5,447 nt of DNA from Nitrosomonadales bacterium. GTDB taxonomy: Bacteria > Pseudomonadota > Gammaproteobacteria > Burkholderiales > Gallionellaceae. This document shows, one piece after another, positions 1 to 5,447 of the stretch. Position numbers and translations under genes: made by a program. Below the pieces are notes generated by a model. That model had not been told where the DNA came from. It saw nothing but the letters and a program-made list of their open reading frames with translations, and made no database searches. Location of the stretch: contig JACREA010000023.1 of NCBI GenBank assembly GCA_016218465.1, forward strand, positions 1 through 5,447, read 5' to 3'. The stretch's first letter is position 1, and each line of letters begins with the position of its first letter.

Positions 1-932
1 ACGCCGATGGCCAGCGTGATGGTCATGATTGCGGGCAGGCCTTCGGGGATGGCAGCGACCGCCAGGCCGACTGCTGCAAAAAACATGTCCGGCCATTCGT
101 AGCCGCGTATCCACACGCCAAAGGAAAAGGTCAGTGCAGCCAGCCACAGGATTGCGACGGTCAACTGCTGGCCGAAACGCGCCATCTGCCGCAGCAGCGG
201 TGTTTCCAGACTGGACACAGCGGCGATCAAGCCGCTGATGCGACCGATTTCCGTTGCCGCGCCGGTGGCGACCACCACGCCGCGTGCCTGCCCATAGACC
301 ACCAGCGTGCCCGAATAGGCCATGCAATTGCGGTCTCCAATCACGGCGTGAACATCAACTGCCGCAGTGTTATTTTCCACCGGTTCGGATTCGCCGGTCA
401 GCGCGGCTTCCTCAACGCGCAACTGGCGAGTTTCGACCAGGCGCAGGTCGGCGGGGATCTTGTCGCCGGATGCCAGCAGCACGATATCGCCGATTACCAC
501 CTGCTCTGCCGGAATCTCGCGCCGATGCCCGTTTCGTAACACGGTCGCATTCGGCGACAGCATGTTGCGGATGGCGTCCAGCGCGCTCTCCGCCTTGCCT
601 TCCTGAATCACCCCGATGATTGCGTTGATCAGCACCACGCCAACGATTACGCCGCAATCCACCCAGTGGGCAAGCAGCGCGGTGATCAGCGCGGAGACCA
701 GCAACACATAGATCAGCACGTTGTGGAACTGGCGAGCAAAACGCACCAGCAAACTATCGCGCCGCGCGGCAGGCAAATGGTTCGGGCCGTATTGAATTAA
801 ACGCCGCGCAGCCTCATCAAATGCAAGCCCAGCATGATCCGCAACAAGCAAGCGCAGCACTTCCTGAACTGGCAGGCTGTGCCAATCGGAGGGGTGTTCG
901 GGGTGCGCTTCGGGATCAACGGAATTGGTCAT
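1..932 (-). CDS. Cation-transporting P-type ATPase (P2 type), N-terminal part, runs off the left edge
   Basis: Reading the minus strand from the ATG at 932-930 gives an open frame of 310 codons plus two bases to the edge, starting MTNSVDPEAHPEHPSDW. Residues about 15-85 look like the N-terminal cation-transporter domain (AARRLIQYGPNHLP). Two membrane segments follow at about 71-88 and 93-110. The actuator domain carries the TGES phosphatase loop at residues 179-182 (bases 387-398). M3 lies at about 256-275, and M4 has the ion-binding PEGLP motif at 296-300. This order is that of PacL/SERCA-like ATPases, which pump cations such as Ca2+ or Na+ across the inner membrane using ATP. The phosphorylated DKTG aspartate, the nucleotide domain and M5-M10 lie outside the window, so ion specificity cannot be assigned. 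A purine-rich AAAAGGG lies 6-12 bases before the ATG as a plausible ribosome site. The gene is divergent from the next operon. Family call is firm; substrate is unknown. Confidence 0.93.
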   Translation of the reverse strand, partial: MTNSVDPEAHPEHPSDWHSLPVQEVLRLLVADHAGLAFDEAARRLIQYGPNHLPAARRDSLLVRFARQFHNVLIYVLLVSALITALLAHWVDCGVIVGVVLINAIIGVIQEGKAESALDAIRNMLSPNATVLRNGHRREIPAEQVVIGDIVLLASGDKIPADLRLVETRQLRVEEAALTGESEPVENNTAAVDVHAVIGDRNCMAYSGTLVVYGQARGVVVATGAATEIGRISGLIAAVSSLETPLLRQMARFGQQLTVAILWLAALTFSFGVWIRGYEWPDMFFAAVGLAVAAIPEGLPAIMTITLAIG

Positions 933-1145
933 TTGCGCCCTTTTGAAGCAGTGAGGGAAACCGGTGGAGATGCCCTAAAGACGGTGTCAGTATAGCGGAA
1001 TATTACAACGAACCGGCTTATTATTCTAGGAAAATCATGGCGTTACTAATGAAGCTCCCGATATGTTCCGGATTGTTAATTGGTTGCTTCGGTTATTGAA
1101 TTGCTAGATTCTGTTGACATATAAAACAAATGGCGTCATCTCGTT

Positions 1146-1162
1146 AAAGGGGATGCCCCTTT
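1146..1162. repeat. Short perfect hairpin, 7-bp stem
   Basis: AAAGGGG at 1146-1152 pairs perfectly with CCCCTTT at 1156-1162 around a 3-base loop (ATG). On the plus strand it ends in only three T, which is weak for an intrinsic terminator. By symmetry the minus strand is the same. It could be an attenuator or a site for a protein, but nothing in the sequence decides this. Confidence 0.4.
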
Positions 1163-1172
1163 GGCGATCTGC

Positions 1173-1204
1173 GTGTTGTTGCAACCGGTCGCAACCAACA
1201 ACAC
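1173..1204. repeat. 9-bp inverted repeat upstream of the promoter, possible operator
   Basis: GTGTTGTTG at 1173-1181 is the exact reverse complement of CAACAACAC at 1196-1204. The 14-base spacer includes ACCGGT, and GCAACC occurs twice as a direct repeat (1181-1186 and 1191-1196). An additional small palindrome GTTGCAAC lies at 1178-1185. The repeat ends 57 bases before the -35 box of the operon promoter, a position where activators often bind. It could equally fold as an RNA stem if transcription starts further upstream. No known regulator consensus is recognised. Confidence 0.4.
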
Positions 1205-1260
1205 AATCTTGTCACTCCGCGCCAAATCTCACTCTCGTAGTGTCTGAGCGCGACCGCAGA

Positions 1261-1288
1261 TTGATAATTAAGTGTCGTGGCCTATAAT
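1261..1288 (+). promoter_or_regulatory. Near-consensus sigma70 promoter of the three-gene operon
   Basis: TTGATA at 1261-1266 (five of six to TTGACA) and a perfect TATAAT at 1283-1288 are separated by 16 bp. Transcription would start at about 1294-1298. The stretch just after the -10 box is GC-rich (GCACCCG), a discriminator type often linked to stringent control; that link is inference. The ATG of the next gene is at 1298, so the transcript would carry 0-4 untranslated bases. An alternative in-frame GTG at 1277 lies between the two promoter boxes and could not be translated from this promoter. Confidence 0.7.
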
Positions 1289-1297
1289 ACGCACCCG

Positions 1298-3340
1298 ATG
1301 ATCAACCTTTCTGTTCGTTCACACCTTCGCCTTGCACTCGCCATGGCTGCTGTATTGCTTGCCGCCGGCACGTTGGCACGCGCGTCCGTCATGTTGTGGT
1401 TCCTGCCGGTAGATTCAGGTATGTCATTTCGTGACTGGTCAGGTGCGCTGTGGTTGGGTGCGCGCTACGACTTGCGTGTGTCGCTGCTTACCATGTCCAT
1501 CGCTTGGGCGCTGGCCAGCATGCCTTGGCTGGGAAAATATATGCGCCCGCCATCGCTGCGAGCAGCATGGGGTGCATACTGGATGCTTGCCTGCACGGTC
1601 TGGGCGCTGGGGGTCATCACGGATGTTGGTCACTACAGTTATTTGAAAAAACGACTTTCGTCGACGCTGTTCTCACTGGCACGCGATGCGAGTGAAGCTG
1701 CCGGCATGGTGTGGGAATCATATCCGGTGATCAGGATCGCATTGGGTCTAGCGCTGTGGCTGCTAGTTTGCCACTGGATATTTTCGCGGTTGTGGATATG
1801 GGCAATTGGTATCAACCGGCCTACGGGGCGCAAATGGCAAACGATAAGTTCAGAGACAATGGTGGTAGTGCTTGCCATCTCTTTCGTTCATGGCAAGCTC
1901 TCGCAATACCCGCTACGCTGGAGCGATTCGGTGGCACTTTCGAATGCATTTGCGAAAGAATCGGCACTCAACCCGTTGCATAACTTGTACGACACTTGGA
2001 CCTTCCGCCAGCAGAGCCTCGATGATGCGCATATGCGGCCGGATGCAAATGAAATACGTGCGTTCGTTGGACTGCCGCCGCTCAAAGCTGACGAGCCGAT
2101 TTCCTTTTTGCGCACCGTTCCCGCCAAGACAAAGGTCGCAGGCCAACCGCCGCTGAACGTAGTGTTGGTTCAGCTTGAATCATTTGCAGGACACAAGGTT
2201 GGCGCGCTCGGCAGCCCGATGGGTGCAACACCATCGTTCGACACACTGGCCAAGGATGGCCTGCTTTTCACCCGCATGATGAGCGCGCATGCGCACACCG
2301 CAAGGGGTGTGTATGCGATGGTCACAGGCATACCCGATGTTTCGCTGTATTCCACAGCATCGCGCAACCCGGCAGCCACCAACCAGCATTCGATCATCAA
2401 CGAATTCAAGGATTACAAAAAGTATTATTTTATCGGCGGCAGCACTTCATGGGCCAATGTACGCGGTGTGCTGACAGATGCTATCGACGGCATCGATATC
2501 TACGAGGAAGGCCGGCTCAAGTCGCAAGTTGAGGATGTGTGGGGGGTGTCCGACAGGAATCTTTTTCTGGAAGCGAACGAGGTGTTACGAGCGCACACAC
2601 AATCCAACCCGCAACAACCTTTCTTCGCCTACATACAGACCAGCAGCAATCACCGGCCTTATACCATTCCGGCAGAAGACATGAAGGAATTTTCGCCGCC
2701 GGCCCCTTCCGAGAAGGAGCTCGATATGCAGGGGTTCATCTCGCTTGATGAGTACCGCGGCTTCGCTTACCTCGATTGGTGTATCGGCCAGTTTATGAAG
2801 AAGGTGCGCCAGGAGAAATATTTCGACAACACCATCTTTGTCTTCGTCGGTGATCACGGCATCATCGGCACCACCGGCCCGCATCTACCCAAGTCATGGA
2901 AGGAGCTGGCTATCACGCAGGGCCATACTCCCTTGCTGATCTATTCACCCAAGCATGTGGCGCCGCAGAGGATCGACAACTGGGCGCAGCAAGTGGATGT
3001 GGTACCCACGATCGCGTCACTGGTCGGCATCGGTTATCGCAACACAACGCTCGGGCGCGATCTGCTCGATCCGAAGTTCGATTCCACGCGTGTCGCTTTC
3101 GAGTTCCAGTTCACAGGTATCGGCGAGAAAGGATTGCTGGCAGATCACTACATGTTCATCGACCGCAAGCCGCCAGCGGCGTTTGATATCCTATCGGACA
3201 AACCGGCTTCAAATCAGCTGGAGAAAATTCCAATATCTTCAGAATTGCAACGGCTTGCCCAACAGTGGTCTCATTTTTCGACAGCCTACGGTAATGCGGC
3301 ATTGTATCTGCAAACGCACAACCCGAGGCTTCACGATTGA
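1298..3340 (+). CDS. LtaS/MdoB-like membrane protein, phosphoglycerol-transferase/sulfatase superfamily
   Basis: The 680-residue product has an N-terminal membrane region with about five segments (near residues 11-31, 60-77, 90-109, 145-170 and 188-199). A periplasmic alkaline-phosphatase/sulfatase-fold domain follows from about 287 to 610. Family landmarks are visible in order: VQLES with the metal ligand E294; HAHTARG with the probable catalytic T334; SWANVRG with W385 and R389; SSNHRPY with H452; and VGDHG with D519 and H520. These match the metal, nucleophile and substrate residues of LtaS-type enzymes, which transfer phosphoglycerol or related groups to glycans or glycolipids outside the inner membrane. 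In Gram-negatives the nearest known role is that of OpgB on periplasmic glucans. Catalysis is likely, but the acceptor is unknown. I chose ATG 1298 because the promoter overlaps the in-frame GTG at 1277 (which would give 687 residues). Neither start has a Shine-Dalgarno sequence. It is the first gene of the operon, and the next gene starts 16 bases after its stop. Confidence 0.88.
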   Translation: MINLSVRSHLRLALAMAAVLLAAGTLARASVMLWFLPVDSGMSFRDWSGALWLGARYDLRVSLLTMSIAWALASMPWLGKYMRPPSLRAAWGAYWMLACTVWALGVITDVGHYSYLKKRLSSTLFSLARDASEAAGMVWESYPVIRIALGLALWLLVCHWIFSRLWIWAIGINRPTGRKWQTISSETMVVVLAISFVHGKLSQYPLRWSDSVALSNAFAKESALNPLHNLYDTWTFRQQSLDDAHMRPDANEIRAFVGLPPLKADEPISFLRTVPAKTKVAGQPPLNVVLVQLESFAGHKVGALGSPMGATPSFDTLAKDGLLFTRMMSAHAHTARGVYAMVTGIPDVSLYSTASRNPAATNQHSIINEFKDYKKYYFIGGSTSWANVRGVLTDAIDGIDIYEEGRLKSQVEDVWGVSDRNLFLEANEVLRAHTQSNPQQPFFAYIQTSSNHRPYTIPAEDMKEFSPPAPSEKELDMQGFISLDEYRGFAYLDWCIGQFMKKVRQEKYFDNTIFVFVGDHGIIGTTGPHLPKSWKELAITQGHTPLLIYSPKHVAPQRIDNWAQQVDVVPTIASLVGIGYRNTTLGRDLLDPKFDSTRVAFEFQFTGIGEKGLLADHYMFIDRKPPAAFDILSDKPASNQLEKIPISSELQRLAQQWSHFSTAYGNAALYLQTHNPRLHD

Positions 3341-3356
3341 TCATAATCTGCCGCTG

Positions 3357-4691
3357 ATGCTTAAGTCTATCGGCCGCCAATCAAACATACGCCGTCCGTT
3401 GATTCTTTGCATGGTGCTGGCCACCTTTGGCGCTGCGTTTTACAAAGTCGTAAATCGCCCGCCATCGGCATTATTTCAACCATCTGTCATCATTTCTCAA
3501 CCCATCAATACTGCTCCCGGCATACCCAATGCATTATCCGGAATTCATAGCCATTTCGTATCTACCCAGCAGAACATTCATACCCATGCAGCCTCATTGG
3601 TCGAGCTGAGCGATGGCCGCCTCCGCGCCTTCTGGTTCCAGGGCAGCAGCGAGGGCGCTCAGGATGTGGAGATATTCAGTGCGGTGTTCGATCCAGAAAA
3701 AAATCACTGGGGTATGGAAAGCAGCATAGCCAATCGGGAAGATACACAGCGCTCTCTGCTGCGCTATGTAAAAAAACTCGGCAACCCGGTGGCACGACGT
3801 GCTGCGGACGGAACGCTCTGGCTGTTTTACGTTACCGTATCTCTGGGTGGGTGGGCAGGCAGTTCAATCACAGCCATCACTTCAAAGGATGACGGCACAA
3901 CATGGAGTCCGGCGCGGCGGCTGATTACATCGCCGTTCCTCAACATCAGCACGCTGGTCAAAGGCACACCATTCTTTTATGGCGACGGGAGCATGGGGTT
4001 GCCTGTCTATCACGAGTTCATCGGCAAATTCGGCGAGCTGCTGCGCATCTCCGGCAGCGGTGAAATCATCGATAAACAACGGCTCAGTTCCGGCAATGTC
4101 ACACTTCAACCGGTGGTGCTTATAAAAAATCCTCAGCAGTCGATAGTGATGATGCGGTATTCCGGCGCAAGCCCGAGGCGCGTGATCGCTACATCGACGG
4201 AAGATGCGGGACAGCATTGGAGTGTTCCGGCAAAGACAACGCTGGCTAATCCGGATGCGGCGGTTTCAGGTGTGGTGTTGCCGGACGGGCGCATCCTGCT
4301 GGCGCTTAACGACACCGAAGCAGGCCGGGGTGCGCTGTCGCTGGCGATCTCCAGCGATAACGGAGCCACCTGGAAAACGGTTTACCAACTGGAAGACCAG
4401 CGCGGCCAGAACACCGACCCGTCGCAATATGTGCAACTCGCCGCCGAATCGGCCAAGGCGACTGAACCAGGCATTACCGACGCGGCGCCGTATGCAGAAT
4501 CTGCCAAACGCAACAAATGCACCGCGCAAAGCTGCGGCTTCGAATTCTCCTACCCCTACCTGATCCAGACGCGAAGCGGCGACTTCCACCTCGTCTACAC
4601 CTGGAACAGAAGCTATATCAAACACGTCTGGTTCACGCGCGCCTGGCTGGACCAAAGCCTGGAAAAAACTTCCGATGCCAAACTTTACTGA
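3357..4691 (+). CDS. Membrane-anchored BNR/Asp-box sialidase-like beta-propeller protein
   Basis: The 444-residue product begins with a basic stretch and one hydrophobic segment (about residues 14-30), which suggests an uncleaved anchor or signal with the rest in the periplasm. Three Asp boxes mark propeller blades: SKDDGTTW at 176-183, a degenerate TEDAGQHW at 281-288, and SSDNGATW at 332-339. The first blade has HTHAASLVELSDG (75-87) and AFWFQGSSEG (91-100), which I recall as typical of bacterial predicted neuraminidases (COG4409/COG4692 type). The end carries SYPYLIQTRSG (398-408) and YTWNRSYIKHV (414-424), also typical of that group; Y399 or Y401 and R267 may be active-site residues. The FRIP motif of classical GH33 sialidases is not seen, so sialic acid should not be assumed as the substrate. 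A Cys pair (C388, C393) could form a disulfide. No ribosome site precedes ATG 3357; a later in-frame ATG at 3411 is less likely because it would cut into the hydrophobic segment. Translation may be coupled to the gene upstream, whose stop is 16 bases away. Confidence 0.85.
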   Translation: MLKSIGRQSNIRRPLILCMVLATFGAAFYKVVNRPPSALFQPSVIISQPINTAPGIPNALSGIHSHFVSTQQNIHTHAASLVELSDGRLRAFWFQGSSEGAQDVEIFSAVFDPEKNHWGMESSIANREDTQRSLLRYVKKLGNPVARRAADGTLWLFYVTVSLGGWAGSSITAITSKDDGTTWSPARRLITSPFLNISTLVKGTPFFYGDGSMGLPVYHEFIGKFGELLRISGSGEIIDKQRLSSGNVTLQPVVLIKNPQQSIVMMRYSGASPRRVIATSTEDAGQHWSVPAKTTLANPDAAVSGVVLPDGRILLALNDTEAGRGALSLAISSDNGATWKTVYQLEDQRGQNTDPSQYVQLAAESAKATEPGITDAAPYAESAKRNKCTAQSCGFEFSYPYLIQTRSGDFHLVYTWNRSYIKHVWFTRAWLDQSLEKTSDAKLY

Positions 4692-5307
4692 TATTACCGG
4701 ACTGGCAAGTGTGGCCAGCGCGATGGCGGCATCCATGCTGTTGTTGCCACGGGTAACGCGGCTCGCCAAAAACCGTCAGGCCATCGTGACAGGAACCGTA
4801 TTTGTGGTGATGCTCATCCCGTTCGACGGTTTCCCGCTCGCCGCCTACATGCGTGGCGCAACCGGAGATTTGAGCATCACTTCGATGGTGCTGTTGTGGT
4901 ACGCCTTGTCAAGGCCATGGTCAGTTTGCGGAACGGAAGATTTAAATCATCGCCATGTGCTATTGGCGTTGATCGCGCTGGCCGCGTTGGCCTTTTATCC
5001 GATGGCTCTGGGTTTCGGCGAGTTTGATCCGTATCGCCTTGGCTATGGAAGTTGGCAAATGGTGACCGCGCTGTTGCTGGCCGCATTGCTGGCATGGTTG
5101 TGGAAACACCATCAGTTTGCACTGTGCGTTGGGTTCGCCACGCTCGCCTGGGCTATCGGCTGGTATGAGTCAGACAACCTCTGGGATTATTTACTTGACC
5201 CGTTCGTATCGATTTATGCGCTGGCTGCGATCATGATGAACACCGGGAAATTTCTGATGAAACTGCCGCGTAAAAAACTCAACAAACCTGATTTTGGCCG
5301 CACCTGA
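4675..5307 (+). CDS. Polytopic inner-membrane protein of unknown family
   Basis: The 210-residue product is strongly hydrophobic, with six or seven probable membrane segments (about 7-25, 36-55, 66-80, 94-113, 124-142, 146-164 and 172-190). A basic C-terminal tail (KLPRKKLNKPDFGRT) probably faces the cytoplasm. Charged or polar motifs between segments may be functional: PFDGFPLAAYMRGATGDLS (49-67) and GFGEFDPYRLGYGS (113-126). I do not recognise the family and assign no function. The start overlaps the end of the sialidase-like gene by 17 bases, and GGAAAAAA lies 6-13 bases ahead of the ATG at 4661-4668 as a possible ribosome site, so the two are almost certainly cotranscribed. The last three codons, including the TGA, lie inside the first arm of a long hairpin that begins at 5299. 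Confidence 0.8.
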   Translation: MPNFTDITGLASVASAMAASMLLLPRVTRLAKNRQAIVTGTVFVVMLIPFDGFPLAAYMRGATGDLSITSMVLLWYALSRPWSVCGTEDLNHRHVLLALIALAALAFYPMALGFGEFDPYRLGYGSWQMVTALLLAALLAWLWKHHQFALCVGFATLAWAIGWYESDNLWDYLLDPFVSIYALAAIMMNTGKFLMKLPRKKLNKPDFGRT

Positions 5308-5354
5308 CTAAACTACCACCTGCTAAAGCAGGTGGGTTAGCGCAGTCAGGTGCG
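5299..5354. repeat. Long two-part hairpin overlapping the stop codon of the membrane-protein gene
   Basis: The outer stem is a perfect 11-bp pairing, CGCACCTGACT (5299-5309) with AGTCAGGTGCG (5344-5354). Inside it is a perfect 8-bp stem, CCACCTGC (5316-5323) with GCAGGTGG (5328-5335), closed by TAAA. Between them CTA (5313-5315) can pair with TAG (5338-5340). It carries no T-run, so it is not a classic terminator, but it could protect the 3' end of the mRNA or be the end of a mobile element. Confidence 0.75.
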
Positions 5355-5380
5355 ACGACTAAAGTCGTCAACCGCACCTG
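5347..5380. repeat. Second hairpin, sharing an arm with the first
   Basis: The outer stem is CAGGTGC (5347-5353) with GCACCTG (5374-5380). The inner stem is GACGAC (5354-5359) with GTCGTC (5364-5369) around TAAA, with a 4-base bulge (AACC) on the 3' side. The arm 5347-5353 is also used by the first hairpin, so the two outer stems cannot form together. GCACCTG-A/C-CTAAAC occurs as a direct repeat at 5300-5313 and 5374-5387 (13 of 14 identical). Confidence 0.7.
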
Positions 5381-5417
5381 CCTAAACGCGCATGAGTCAA
5401 CACATGAAGGTCAAAGT

Positions 5418-5441
5418 CACCGGCTGAAGCCGGTGGTTTTT
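5418..5441 (+). terminator. Probable intrinsic terminator of the operon, third hairpin of the cluster
   Basis: CACCGGC (5418-5424) pairs with GCCGGTG (5429-5435) around TGAA, and is followed by GTTTTT (5436-5441). A GC-rich stem with a T-run is the form of a rho-independent terminator for plus-strand transcription, 111 bases after the stop of the last gene. The same layout is also found at the right ends of some IS200/IS605-type elements, so termination may be only part of its role. Confidence 0.55.
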
Positions 5442-5447
5442 ACCAAG

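Larger units (their letters stand above)
933..1297. other. Divergent intergenic region
   Basis: This 365-base stretch separates the minus-strand ATPase gene from the plus-strand operon. I see no convincing coding frame and no tRNA or rRNA. It is more AT-rich in the middle (about 1000-1130) than the flanking genes. It contains a short GC hairpin (1146-1162), a 9-bp inverted repeat (1173-1204) and a strong plus-strand promoter (1261-1288). For the ATPase, the only minus-strand -10 candidate I found is TATACT at 994-989. It lacks a recognisable -35 box, so I do not list it as a feature. Confidence 0.7.

Noticed and set aside
254..619. 121-codon plus-strand open frame antisense to the ATPase
   Set aside because: It is very rich in Arg, Pro and Cys, typical of a shadow; the opposite strand encodes clear P-type ATPase motifs over the same bases.
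1114..1143. Perfect TTGACA at 1114-1119 as a second promoter
   Set aside because: At 16-18 bp spacing the -10 positions read roughly CATCTC or ATCTCG, far from TATAAT, so I do not call it a promoter. It could still matter with an activator.
2585..2884. 99-codon minus-strand open frame within the LtaS-like gene
   Set aside because: The plus strand here encodes the H452 and D519-H520 motifs of the enzyme; the antisense frame has no start signal or domain.
2955..3356. Open frame continuing about 134 codons upstream of the sialidase-like start
   Set aside because: It overlaps the LtaS-like catalytic domain in another frame, is rich in Arg and Ser in a shadow-like way, and the recognisable protein begins with the anchor at 3357.
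4266..4769. 167-codon open frame on the minus strand
   Set aside because: It is antisense to the sialidase-like gene and the start of the next gene, has no recognisable domain, and its composition is that of a GC-biased shadow frame.
5299..5447. CRISPR array
   Set aside because: There are repeated short motifs, but they form hairpins with different stems and have no regular repeat-spacer period.

Overview
The window looks like chromosomal DNA of a Gram-negative bacterium, most likely a betaproteobacterium of the Nitrosomonadales/Gallionellales kind. That placement is inference from codon usage, moderate GC content and the style of the proteins; no rRNA or other marker gene is present to settle it.

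Layout. Positions 1-932 (minus strand) hold the N-terminal 310 codons of a P2-type cation-transporting ATPase that runs off the left edge. Positions 933-1297 are a divergent intergenic region with two inverted repeats and, at its right end, a near-consensus sigma70 promoter (TTGATA, 16 bp, TATAAT). This promoter sits so close to the next gene that its mRNA would be leaderless or almost so. Three plus-strand genes follow in a tight row: an LtaS/MdoB-like membrane phosphoglycerol-transferase/sulfatase-fold protein (1298-3340), a membrane-anchored BNR/Asp-box sialidase-like protein (3357-4691), and a small polytopic membrane protein of unknown family (4675-5307). The spacing (16-nt gap, then 17-nt overlap) indicates one operon.

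Positions 5299-5447 form a dense cluster of three hairpins with unrelated stems but the same kind of apex (C-TRAA-G). The first begins inside the last codons of the third gene. One arm (CAGGTGC) can pair with a copy of GCACCTG on either side, so two structures are mutually exclusive. The last hairpin ends in a T-run and can act as a terminator. The cluster resembles the imperfect-palindrome ends of IS200/IS605-type elements or a REP-like repeat family, but no transposase is visible.

How the genes may work together (inference): the first protein has an active site facing the periplasm and could transfer or remove a phospho- or sulfo-group on an envelope glycan or lipid. The second is a periplasmic beta-propeller that could bind or cleave a glycan. 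The third is an integral membrane partner. The cassette therefore looks like an envelope-glycan modification unit whose substrate cannot be read from the sequence. The ATPase is transcribed the other way and is probably unrelated.
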